Source: Clostridium sp. CAG:510 (GTDB taxonomy: Bacteria > Bacillota > Clostridia > Lachnospirales > Lachnospiraceae). From it: a DNA stretch of 36,776 bases. The translations under genes and the position numbers were made by a program. Location: assembly GCA_000434615.1 (NCBI GenBank), contig FR880848.1:175074-211849 (forward strand). Reading direction: 5' to 3'. Below are positions 1 to 7,384 of this stretch, one piece after another. Each line of letters starts with the position of its first letter. The stretch's first letter is position 1. The notes under the pieces were generated by a model. It did no database searches. It saw only the letters and a list, made by a program, of their open reading frames with translations, and had not been told where the DNA came from.

Positions 1-27
1 CAGGAATTCATAGGATGAAAAAAGCAT
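1..27 (-). CDS. MBOAT-family O-acyltransferase (DltB/AlgI-like), N-terminus only
   Basis: Only nine codons are inside the window, reading MLFSSYEFL from an ATG at 27-25. This is the typical first stretch of membrane-bound O-acyltransferases of the AlgI/DltB type, which commonly begin MLFNSYEF. The start lies two bases after the stop of the carrier-protein gene, so the two are almost certainly translated from one message. In Dlt pathways the MBOAT protein takes the aminoacyl group from the carrier protein and moves it across the membrane onto a cell-wall polymer. The identity rests on a short N-terminal match and on context; the rest of the gene lies beyond base 1. Confidence 0.6.
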
Positions 28-29
28 GA

Positions 30-263
30 TCAGTCCTCAGCATCCATTTTACTTACAATCAGTTCGTACAATGCTTCCGCACTGTTGAAGTTTTCCGGCA
101 CGATTTCGTTGGCGCTGATGGCGACATCGAAGGTATCGTTGATTTCGGTAATCAGTGTTACGATGTCGAAGGAGTCCAGAATACCTCCGTCCACCAGGTC
201 ATCACAGTGTTCAAAATCCACATCCGGGTGTAAATCTCTCAAAATTTCCAATAATTCGTCCAT
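30..263 (-). CDS. Acyl/D-alanyl carrier protein, DltC-like
   Basis: A 77-residue acidic protein of the phosphopantetheine carrier family. The attachment serine is Ser31 in the motif GGILDSFDIV, where the DS[FL] pattern is diagnostic. Length and acidity match DltC (about 78 residues). It should be loaded with an amino acid by the adenylating enzyme just upstream and pass it to the MBOAT protein just downstream. The ATG has an AGAGG ribosome site eight bases upstream. A general acyl carrier protein is less likely because the gene sits between an amino acid adenylating enzyme and an MBOAT start. The order here is A-C-B, while the canonical operon is dltA-B-C-D. Confidence 0.85.
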   Translation of the reverse strand: MDELLEILRDLHPDVDFEHCDDLVDGGILDSFDIVTLITEINDTFDVAISANEIVPENFNSAEALYELIVSKMDAED

Positions 264-326
264 AGTATTACCTCTTTCTTTTTTATCTATATAAAATTCA
301 TTCTGTAAAAACAGTTACTCCCCTCT

Positions 327-1841
327 TTACATTCCTTCCAGCACCCACTGTTTCAACAGCTTCCGGTTGATTTTGCCGTTGGCGGTAAAGGGCATGCTCT
401 CTAACTTCTTTATTTTATTGGGAAGCATGTAACGGGGCAGCTTATCGCGCAGGGTCTTTGTCAGCTCCGCCGCTTCCATATCCCCAACAAAATATAACAC
501 AATCTTCTGGTTGGCATCATCATATACACAGCCGGAAAGCTTAATGCCGGGAAGCAGGTTCACATTGGCTTCAATTTCGCCCAGTTCAATGCGGTGTCCC
601 ATATGCTTAATCTGGTAATCCTTCCGGGACACAAACATAAGCTCTCCGTATTGATTCTTTCTGCCGATATCGCCGGTGCGGTAAATGATTTCCGGATATG
701 CCTTGTTTAACGGGTTCTGCACATAGCATTCCTTCGTCTTTTCCCAGTTGTTGTAGTAGCCTAAGGTCACGGATGTGCCTCGGATACAGATTTCACCCTC
801 TTCCCCGTCCGCTGCCGGTTCGTCCTTTTCGTTCAGTAACAGGATTTCCGTATTCTTGAAGGGTCTGCCAATGGGAATGGCTTCATCCAGGGCAAATTCC
901 CGGGTTACCGGATAATAGCAGCACATGCCGGTGCCCTCCGTGGGGCCGTAAAGGTTAAAAAACTTCGCTGCCGGCAGCACTTCCCGCCACATTTTGAACT
1001 GCTTTATGGGAAATACCTCGCTGCCGAACGCCACGGTATGTAAATACTTCGGGGTCACGGTATCAAAGGTCTTAAAGGCGGAAATCATGGTCAGCGCCGA
1101 TACTACCCAGCATATGGTGTTAATTTTCTTTTCGTTCATGTATTCCACTAACTTCACAGGGAACATGAAATACTTGTGGGGAATCAGATAGGTCGTGGCA
1201 CCGAATTTCAGGGTCGGGTACAGTTCCTTTAAGCAGGCATCGAAGTACAGCGGCGTCTGGTTGCCGAATACGGTATCCTCATTAAAAGAAAGGACTTCGG
1301 AAAGCTGCTCAATGTAATCCAGCACGGAACGGTGGCAGGCGCAGACGCCCTTGGGCACGCCCGTGGAACCGGAAGTAAACACAATGTAAAGTGGGTCGGT
1401 ATCAATAGCTTTGCCCCGGATTTCCGCCAGCTTTTCCAAATCCTGAGAATGTTCCTTAATGTCCTCAAAGCTTAAGATTTCACCGGTAAAGGTAAGCTTT
1501 TCCGCCGCTTCCCTCATGGCATCATCGCAAATCAGCACCCTCGGCTTGCAGTTTTCCAGTATCAGGTTAATTCTTGCCGCCGGCATTTCCTCGTCAATAG
1601 GCACATAAAAACAGCCCGCATCAATGATGGAGAAAAAGGTTGCTATGGTGCGGGGACTCTTTTTCATAAAAACAATCACCGGCTCCTTGTAATAGCCCTT
1701 TTCCGCCAGGCAGGATGCCGTGTTTTTAATAATTGTATCCAGTTCCCGGAAGGTGTACTGCACTTCCTCATCGGCAAACGCCAGCTTATCCGGCACTCTC
1801 TTTACCGTGGCATCCAGATAGTCCAACACATGATTTTGCAT
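327..1841 (-). CDS. Amino acid adenylating enzyme, DltA-like (D-alanine--carrier protein ligase family)
   Basis: An ANL-superfamily adenylation enzyme of 504 residues, close to the usual DltA length of about 505. The ATP-binding loop FTSGSTGVPKG is at residues 155-165, FNLYGPTEGT at about 295-304, and the C-terminal half has the YRTGD and NGKINRK motifs expected around the hinge and the catalytic lysine. The reading frame continues 44 codons upstream, but I start at the ATG at 1841 because a GAGGAAG ribosome site lies just before it and the conserved fold begins there. It is a stand-alone adenylation domain next to a separate carrier protein, as in Dlt systems and unlike a modular peptide synthetase. 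The substrate is uncertain: D-Ala is the default, but the racemase gene upstream makes another D-amino acid possible. Confidence 0.8.
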   Translation of the reverse strand: MQNHVLDYLDATVKRVPDKLAFADEEVQYTFRELDTIIKNTASCLAEKGYYKEPVIVFMKKSPRTIATFFSIIDAGCFYVPIDEEMPAARINLILENCKPRVLICDDAMREAAEKLTFTGEILSFEDIKEHSQDLEKLAEIRGKAIDTDPLYIVFTSGSTGVPKGVCACHRSVLDYIEQLSEVLSFNEDTVFGNQTPLYFDACLKELYPTLKFGATTYLIPHKYFMFPVKLVEYMNEKKINTICWVVSALTMISAFKTFDTVTPKYLHTVAFGSEVFPIKQFKMWREVLPAAKFFNLYGPTEGTGMCCYYPVTREFALDEAIPIGRPFKNTEILLLNEKDEPAADGEEGEICIRGTSVTLGYYNNWEKTKECYVQNPLNKAYPEIIYRTGDIGRKNQYGELMFVSRKDYQIKHMGHRIELGEIEANVNLLPGIKLSGCVYDDANQKIVLYFVGDMEAAELTKTLRDKLPRYMLPNKIKKLESMPFTANGKINRKLLKQWVLEGM

Positions 1842-1912
1842 GGTTCTTCCTCGTTTTCCGGGCAGGGTGCTCATCCCACCGCTTGCGGCTGCACCTGTTC
1901 TGCCCTTTTCTT

Positions 1913-2629
1913 CTATCGGGTAATCAGTTCTTTGTATTCTTCTTTTAAAACAGCGCAGGACTCCACACTGCATTTGGCAAGTACTTCCATGACATCTAAG
2001 AAGCCTGCCTGCAAGGGATAGTCCCGTTTAATCAGGGACAATTCCGTGCATCCCAGCAGGATGACCTCCGCCCCTTTCCGGTGCAGTTCATCCGCTACCG
2101 CCTGAAATTTTTCCATGTCCACAGGTTTTCCCGCTTTCACGTTCCGGTAAATCAAATCCATCACATACGCCTGGCCCGTCTCATCCGGATAAATCGCCGT
2201 CATGTTTTTCTTTCGCAGCTCCTCCGTAAAAAGTCCGGTGCGCACCGTGCCGTCCGTTGCCATAATGCCGGCGCTCCTGTATCCTCTTTTGGAAAGATAC
2301 TGGACCGTTTCCGCTATGCCGTGGATAATGGGCACCCGGATGGCATTTTCTAATTCGTCATGAAAATAGTGAGCGGTAATGCAGGGAATGGCAATTCTTG
2401 TGGCATGCTGCTCCACCAGCGTCTTTCCCACCTCTATCATGGCAGGCAGCGGGCTCTCCTTGCTTTCCCCCAGAATGTATTTTGTCCGGTCGGGAATGGA
2501 GGGTCTGCTGTAGATAATCATATCTATATGCTCCTGGTCCGTGTCAGCCTGTGTCATTTTCGTGACAAGTTCCATAAAATATGCAGTTGCCATGGGGCCG
2601 AGTCCCCCGATAATACCCAGTCTGTTCAT
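1913..2629 (-). CDS. Aspartate/glutamate racemase family protein
   Basis: A 238-residue protein with the GIIGGLGPMAT start typical of the Asp/Glu racemase family. These PLP-independent enzymes use two cysteines, here Cys83 (IPCITAH) and Cys194 (LLGCTEL). Both are present, so racemase or epimerase activity is plausible. Family members usually read PCNTAH; here the Asn after the first Cys is Ile (codon ATT). The gene lies 71 bases before the chosen start of the adenylating enzyme and 20 bases after the transglutaminase-like gene, suggesting one operon. It may supply a D-amino acid to the pathway. The ribosome site is weak. Asp, Glu or another amino acid cannot be distinguished by eye. Confidence 0.8.
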   Translation of the reverse strand: MNRLGIIGGLGPMATAYFMELVTKMTQADTDQEHIDMIIYSRPSIPDRTKYILGESKESPLPAMIEVGKTLVEQHATRIAIPCITAHYFHDELENAIRVPIIHGIAETVQYLSKRGYRSAGIMATDGTVRTGLFTEELRKKNMTAIYPDETGQAYVMDLIYRNVKAGKPVDMEKFQAVADELHRKGAEVILLGCTELSLIKRDYPLQAGFLDVMEVLAKCSVESCAVLKEEYKELITR

Positions 2630-2649
2630 CGTATCTGCCAGTCTTTCTT

Positions 2650-4290
2650 TTACTGAATGTCCGTATAAATCGTTCTGTCGTAGTTGTGGCTGCGGTAATG
2701 GGCATTGGAATATTCCATCAGGGTTGCGTCATCCACATAACAGAAGCGGGGATGGTCGGTTCGGGGACAGGTATCAAAATGGTACCAGCCTTCGCCGATA
2801 TCTACCAGGTTCCAGTAATGATGTGACCGGGTGGGTATTTTTTCAATATCACGGTTGGCAATGCCGGCTCTTGTGAGAAGCTCCTTTGAGGTGGCAAAAT
2901 ACACATAGCAGTCGCCCTGATGCAACGCCAGCCCTTCATAGGCTCCCCGTATCCAGTCACCTTTTTCCGAATAGTTGATATAGGAAACATGGGTGCGTAC
3001 CCAGTCATAAATTGCCACTAATTTATCATAGTCCGACATTTCGGGCGTAATGATATCCGCCAGCACCTTGTCCGCCAGCACATCCACCTCTTCCTGTGTG
3101 TAGGCATGCTTGCGCACCGTCAGGGTAATCGTCTGGCTGGTTTCGTTGCCCGCCCTGTCCTTTGCGGAATAGGTCACATGATAGTTTCCCTCTGTATTTA
3201 AATCCACACCGCTGCTGTCCACCTGCAGTTCAATGTCCTCATCGCAGTTGTCCGTTACCGTAACGCCCGCTTTGTAGCTGATGCCGTCTCCGATGTAAAC
3301 CGTCCGGTTGGCAACGCCCTTCATCACCGGCGCCTCGGTATCAGCCTTTAAGGTAAGGAAAGCCACTGCTTCCGTGGTATTGCCGCCCTCATCCTTTGCT
3401 ACAATCACGACCTCCTGTGTGCCCTCCGCAAGTACCGGATCTTTTTGAAAATAAAAGGTCAGCGCCGTGGCATCCTCCGCTTCCGTCACAAACTGCTCTG
3501 CCGTAAACAGACTGGTGGTATACGCCGATACTTCATGCACCGAAAAAACAGGGGGAATGGTATCCACAATACGAAGCATGCTTTCAAAAACATGCCCTTC
3601 CGCCCTGATATACACCGTCTTTTCTCCCAGTGCGAGCATATCCGCTTCGGATACATCCGACAAAAGGACTGCCTTTCCGTCCGCCGCTTCGCCGGCGGGA
3701 AGCAGTACCTTTATTGCTTCCTCCTGTAGAAAATCCGAAACCGTTGGCACTTCGCTTCCGATTTCCAGCTCTGTTTCCTCTTTTACCGGGCTGATAAGCA
3801 GACTGCTTTCATAAGATGTTACGTTGCCCCCCAGATCCTCAAGAAGAACCGTCACCTTCTGTTCGCCGTACCTGCAAAAATCAGGCTCCTCCTTAAAACG
3901 CACCGTCACTGCCGTGGCATCCGTGATATTACCGGTAAAAGCATCCGCCGAAACAGCCGTGCCGTACGCCGTCTCCACTTCCGTCACATCCGCTTTGGGC
4001 GCAATGGTATCCTGTACCGTCAGTATGCAATGATAATTAAAAAGCCCGGAACGGAGGGAAATTTCATAATCTCCCGGAATAGACACATCCGCCTGTACCT
4101 GCTTTGTTACAAATACCGCTTCCTTGGATGGGTCTTTCAGAAAATCCTGCGCCGTCACCGGAGTACCGGCCTCTATGACGCAATGTTTATAGACACGCGT
4201 GGAGTAGGAATAGTACAAATATCCTATTCCTGCTGCCACACAAAGTAGAATTCCCGGAATGATTGCTTTGGTAACTTTCCTGCATTTCAT
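2650..4290 (-). CDS. Membrane-anchored transglutaminase-like protein with Ig-like domains
   Basis: A 546-residue protein with an N-terminal membrane segment at about residues 9-27 and no lipobox, so it is probably anchored and faces outside. The middle (about 40-395) is built of beta-rich repeats; the last, about 327-396, has the DUF5011/HYR-like pattern ending in YSAKDRAGNETS. The C-terminal domain (about 400-546) is transglutaminase/protease-like, with a plausible triad of Cys461 (HQGDCYVY), His491 (SHHYWNLV) and Asp506 (WYHFDTCP). In bacteria such domains are often peptidases or amidases acting on peptide or cell-wall substrates rather than cross-linkers. A strong AGGAGG lies nine bases before the ATG. 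The gene follows the HPr-like gene by 22 bases and precedes the racemase. Confidence 0.78.
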   Translation of the reverse strand: MKCRKVTKAIIPGILLCVAAGIGYLYYSYSTRVYKHCVIEAGTPVTAQDFLKDPSKEAVFVTKQVQADVSIPGDYEISLRSGLFNYHCILTVQDTIAPKADVTEVETAYGTAVSADAFTGNITDATAVTVRFKEEPDFCRYGEQKVTVLLEDLGGNVTSYESSLLISPVKEETELEIGSEVPTVSDFLQEEAIKVLLPAGEAADGKAVLLSDVSEADMLALGEKTVYIRAEGHVFESMLRIVDTIPPVFSVHEVSAYTTSLFTAEQFVTEAEDATALTFYFQKDPVLAEGTQEVVIVAKDEGGNTTEAVAFLTLKADTEAPVMKGVANRTVYIGDGISYKAGVTVTDNCDEDIELQVDSSGVDLNTEGNYHVTYSAKDRAGNETSQTITLTVRKHAYTQEEVDVLADKVLADIITPEMSDYDKLVAIYDWVRTHVSYINYSEKGDWIRGAYEGLALHQGDCYVYFATSKELLTRAGIANRDIEKIPTRSHHYWNLVDIGEGWYHFDTCPRTDHPRFCYVDDATLMEYSNAHYRSHNYDRTIYTDIQ

Positions 4291-4312
4291 AAATAAGCTC
4301 CTCCTGAAAGGA

Positions 4313-4585
4313 TTATTTCACAGGATCTTTTCCGCTTAAGTACTGTGCAATGCCTTCCACAGCGGCATTCTCGTCGTTACCTTCGGCCGTTACAACCACA
4401 TTTTCACCGGCAAGAAGTCCCATGCTCATCATGCCCATGATGCTCTTGGCATTGACCTTTACCGTACCGTCTTCGGACTGCAGGTAAATCTTGGAATCAT
4501 AGGTGCTTGCAACCTGTACCAGCATGGCAGCCGGAGTGGCTTCGAGACCGTTCTTCAGTTCGACCTTAATAATCTCCTTTTTCAT
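4313..4585 (-). CDS. HPr-like protein lacking His15 (Crh-like)
   Basis: A 90-residue HPr-fold protein. In phosphotransferase HPr the active site reads G-[IL]-H15-A-R17-P. Here the same positions read GLEATP, with Glu15 and Thr17, so PEP-dependent phosphotransfer through Enzyme I should not be possible. The regulatory site is intact: Ser48 in KSIMGMMSMG aligns with Ser46 of HPr, the target of HPr kinase. This pattern matches Bacillus Crh, which has Gln15. The gene lies 11 bases after whiA in a rapZ-whiA cluster, as crh does in Bacillus, and hprK is about 4 kb upstream in the same orientation. I infer a role as a Ser-P-regulated signalling partner, for example for CcpA, rather than in sugar transport. 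Confidence 0.85.
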   Translation of the reverse strand: MKKEIIKVELKNGLEATPAAMLVQVASTYDSKIYLQSEDGTVKVNAKSIMGMMSMGLLAGENVVVTAEGNDENAAVEGIAQYLSGKDPVK

Positions 4586-4596
4586 AACTTCCTCCT

Positions 4597-5463
4597 CTAC
4601 GACCGCAGTTTTTCTGCGAGTTCGCTTAACTTCCGTAATCTATGATTGACTCCGGATTTGCCCACGGGAGGGGATAAATATTCTCCTAATTCCTTCAGGG
4701 CCGCTTCCGGATACGCAAGCCTTACCTCCGCCATTTCCCTGAGATTGTCGGGAAGACGGGAAAAACCGTAGTAATCTCTTAAGTAAATAATATCCTCCAC
4801 CTGTCTTGTGGAAGCCTGCACCGTTTTCTGGATGTTGGCTGCCTCACAGTTGACCCGGCGGTTAATGGAATTTCTCATTTCCTTTAAGATACGAAGATTT
4901 TCCAGATTCATCAGTGCCACATGCGCTTCCATGATGTTTAAAAGCTCCACGATGCCGGCACCTTCTTTCACATATACCACAAAATACTTCTTTCGGCAAA
5001 CTATTTTTGCTTCAATGTCAAACTGCCCGATAATTTCCTGCAGCTGCTCCGCCTGTGTTCTGTTGTTGCACACAAACTCCAGATGATACCCCTTTGTGGG
5101 ATCACTGATGGAGCCGCAGCTTAAAAAGGCACCACGTATAAATGCCCTTCTGCAACACGCCTGTTTTAACAGACTCGTATCGGCAGGTCTGGACAAATCA
5201 CCCATAATAGCCAGTAAATCCGCCTTTTTCTGCCCTTTTACGCCAATAACAGTATCTATATTATATGCTTTCTTCAATAATGTAAAGCCTTTTCTTAAGA
5301 CTGCTTCATTTTCCGACTGAAATCCGATGGTCAGAGTACCGTCCTCCATCAGACCGTATTGCCCCGCATAATGCAGCATGGCGGACAGCTCCGCCATCTG
5401 GCAGTGCCTTGCCGGACTGATATGCTTCGCAAGTTCTTCTTTTACTTCTGCTGAGAAAGACAT
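4597..5463 (-). CDS. whiA: WhiA sporulation/cell-division regulator (DUF199 family)
   Basis: The 288-residue product has the WhiA layout: a LAGLIDADG-like N-terminal domain (IRGAFLSCGSIS at about residues 109-120) and a C-terminal helix-turn-helix region ending with PVGKSGVNHRLRKLSELA. The family binds DNA and influences cell division and sporulation gene expression in Gram-positive bacteria; despite its LAGLIDADG fold it is not a nuclease. I start at the ATG at 5463, preceded by GGAGG at five bases and giving the usual MSFSAEVKEEL start. A GTG four codons further upstream also has an AGGAG and cannot be excluded. The rapZ-whiA pairing is conserved across Firmicutes. Confidence 0.92.
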   Translation of the reverse strand: MSFSAEVKEELAKHISPARHCQMAELSAMLHYAGQYGLMEDGTLTIGFQSENEAVLRKGFTLLKKAYNIDTVIGVKGQKKADLLAIMGDLSRPADTSLLKQACCRRAFIRGAFLSCGSISDPTKGYHLEFVCNNRTQAEQLQEIIGQFDIEAKIVCRKKYFVVYVKEGAGIVELLNIMEAHVALMNLENLRILKEMRNSINRRVNCEAANIQKTVQASTRQVEDIIYLRDYYGFSRLPDNLREMAEVRLAYPEAALKELGEYLSPPVGKSGVNHRLRKLSELAEKLRS

Positions 5464-5508
5464 CGTTCCCTCCACATTTACTCCTGCAGCCTTTTCCCGT
5501 AAAACTCC

Positions 5509-6366
5509 CTATTCCCTGAGCTCTCTGTGGAAAAGCTTGATGCCGTAGTTGCCCTTGTCCTTCATTCTTTCGTAAAGCGCATTGGCAAGGGTGACGCTTC
5601 TGTGCTGACCGCCCGTACAGCCGATGGCTATCACAAGCTGGTACTTTCCCTCCTTGACATAGTTGGGAATTAAAAATTTCAGCATATCTTCCAGCTTGTC
5701 TAAGAATTCCTTCGACTCGGGGAACTGCATGACAAAATCCTGCACCTCTTTGTCGTTGCCTGTCTTTTTTTTCAGTTCATCCACATAAAAGGGATTGGGC
5801 AGGAAACGCACATCAAACACTAAATCCGCATCTGTGGGAATGCCATATTTAAATCCGAATGACAACAGCGTTATCATAAGGCTATTATATTCTTTGTTCT
5901 GCACAAAAATTCTATCCAGCTCTTCTTTTAATTCCCTGGTCAGAAGATTGGACGTATCAATCACATAATCGGCGCTGTTGCGGATGCCGCGGGTCATTTC
6001 CCGCTCTAAGCGGATGCCGTCCTCCACCCTGCCTTCCGGCGCCAGCGGATGCACACGTCTTGTTTCCTTGTACCGCTTCACCAGTGCATTGTCCGAAGCG
6101 TCCATAAACAGGATTTCCAGCTCCTTGCCGGCATCCTTCTGCTTCTGCAAAATGCTGGTTGCCTCGGTGAAGGACTGTCCCGCACGCACATCCAGGCCCA
6201 ATGCCACACGGGTGATTTCGCTGCCCGGTGTGGCAATCAGTTCAATGAATTTATCAAGCAGTGAGATGGGCAGATTGTCAACACAGTAAAAACCGGCATC
6301 CTCTAACATTTTAAGGGCAGTACTTTTTCCGCCGCCGCTCATACCCGTTACCACTACAAATCGCAT
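5509..6366 (-). CDS. rapZ: RNase adapter RapZ / YvcJ nucleotide-binding protein
   Basis: The product has 285 residues, near the usual length. A Walker A motif, TGMSGGGKST, lies at about residues 7-16, and the C-terminal domain has the conserved IGCTGGQHRSVTLA segment. The family hydrolyses ATP/GTP. In E. coli RapZ guides GlmZ small RNA to RNase E; in Bacillus YvcJ affects competence by an unclear route. The start at 6366 is chosen because AAGGTGA lies five bases upstream and the conserved MRFVVVTG begins there; an ATG eight codons further upstream is in frame. It lies 45 bases before whiA. The yvcK/glmR gene that usually separates yvcJ and whiA in Bacillus is absent here. Confidence 0.93.
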   Translation of the reverse strand: MRFVVVTGMSGGGKSTALKMLEDAGFYCVDNLPISLLDKFIELIATPGSEITRVALGLDVRAGQSFTEATSILQKQKDAGKELEILFMDASDNALVKRYKETRRVHPLAPEGRVEDGIRLEREMTRGIRNSADYVIDTSNLLTRELKEELDRIFVQNKEYNSLMITLLSFGFKYGIPTDADLVFDVRFLPNPFYVDELKKKTGNDKEVQDFVMQFPESKEFLDKLEDMLKFLIPNYVKEGKYQLVIAIGCTGGQHRSVTLANALYERMKDKGNYGIKLFHRELRE

Positions 6367-6435
6367 TCCGCTCACCTTTCCTTTCCGCATTTTCTTTCTG
6401 TATCGGCAGCACTGCTGCCACCTGCCGTTATCCGG

Positions 6436-7350
6436 TTAAAATTTTCCGAGCATGATGACTTCCGGCTCCAGATGCACGGAGAACCGCTCGTAAACCGTTT
6501 CCCGGATGTAATCAATCAAATCCTTAATGTCCTTTGCCGTGGCACCCCCGGTATTTACCACAAAACCGCAGTGCTTGGGGGATACCTGTGCGCCGCCTAT
6601 CTGATAACCGGAAAGTCCCGCGTCCATAATCAGCTTGCCGGCAAAATGTCCTTCCGGTCTTTTGAATGTGCTGCCTGCGGAAGGAAATTCCAGAGGCTGC
6701 TTTTCCCTTCTGCGCTGCTGGAAATCTGCCATTTTCGCACGGATTTCCTCCTGATTGCCGGGTTTACAGCAAAGAGTACAGGAGGCCACGATAAAGGGAT
6801 GGTTTTTCAGGGCGCTGGTGCGGTAGCCGAATTCCATGGTTTCGTTGTCCAGCTCTAATTTATCCCCTTCGTCGTTCCATACGGTCACCGTTTCCACGAC
6901 CTGCTTCATCTCGCCGTCGTAGGCTCCCGCATTCATCATAACGGCTCCGCCGACAGTGCCGGGAATTCCTGCGGCAAATTCAAGCCCGGTAAGACCCTGG
7001 TCCGCCGCCGCGGCAGCCACTCTGGCAAGGCTTGCGCCCGCCGCCGCATAGATATGGTCTCCGCTGATGCGGATTTCATCCATTTTTCTGCCGAAGTGTA
7101 AAATCACTCCGTTATAACCCTTATCGGAAACTAAAAGATTGCTTCCGTTTCCCATAATAAAATAGGGAATTTCCACTCTTTTCAGGTACAGCAGCAGCTT
7201 TTCCGTCTGCACTCCCGGTGAAATTTCTATAAAACACGCCGCATTTCCGCCCACCTTGAAGGTAGTATGGTTTTTCATGGGCTCTTCCATGTGCAGATCT
7301 TCTGCGGGCACAAAGCGCTGCAATGCTTCCCTTACTGTCTGACTTATCAT
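6436..7350 (-). CDS. murB: UDP-N-acetylenolpyruvoylglucosamine reductase MurB
   Basis: A 304-residue FAD enzyme of peptidoglycan precursor synthesis, reducing UDP-GlcNAc-enolpyruvate to UDP-MurNAc with NADPH in the cytoplasm. FAD-binding motifs include GNGSNLLVSDKG (about 63-74) and AGIPGTVGGAVMMNAGA (about 127-143). The catalytic serine motif is PSAGSTFKRP, and the C-terminal LEPEVIMLG carries the conserved glutamate. The short form without the extra E. coli-type domain fits Gram-positive MurB. A run of Gs six bases before the ATG serves as ribosome site. The gene sits between glucokinase and rapZ, a common order in Lachnospiraceae. Confidence 0.95.
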   Translation of the reverse strand: MISQTVREALQRFVPAEDLHMEEPMKNHTTFKVGGNAACFIEISPGVQTEKLLLYLKRVEIPYFIMGNGSNLLVSDKGYNGVILHFGRKMDEIRISGDHIYAAAGASLARVAAAAADQGLTGLEFAAGIPGTVGGAVMMNAGAYDGEMKQVVETVTVWNDEGDKLELDNETMEFGYRTSALKNHPFIVASCTLCCKPGNQEEIRAKMADFQQRRREKQPLEFPSAGSTFKRPEGHFAGKLIMDAGLSGYQIGGAQVSPKHCGFVVNTGGATAKDIKDLIDYIRETVYERFSVHLEPEVIMLGKF

Positions 7351-7384
7351 TTATTTCCCCCCGGTTTATAATTTTATGTAATAT

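Noticed and set aside
327..1841. Peptide synthetase (NRPS) interpretation of the adenylating enzyme
   Set aside because: There is no condensation or thioesterase domain, the carrier is a separate small protein, and an MBOAT start follows, which fits Dlt-type pathways.
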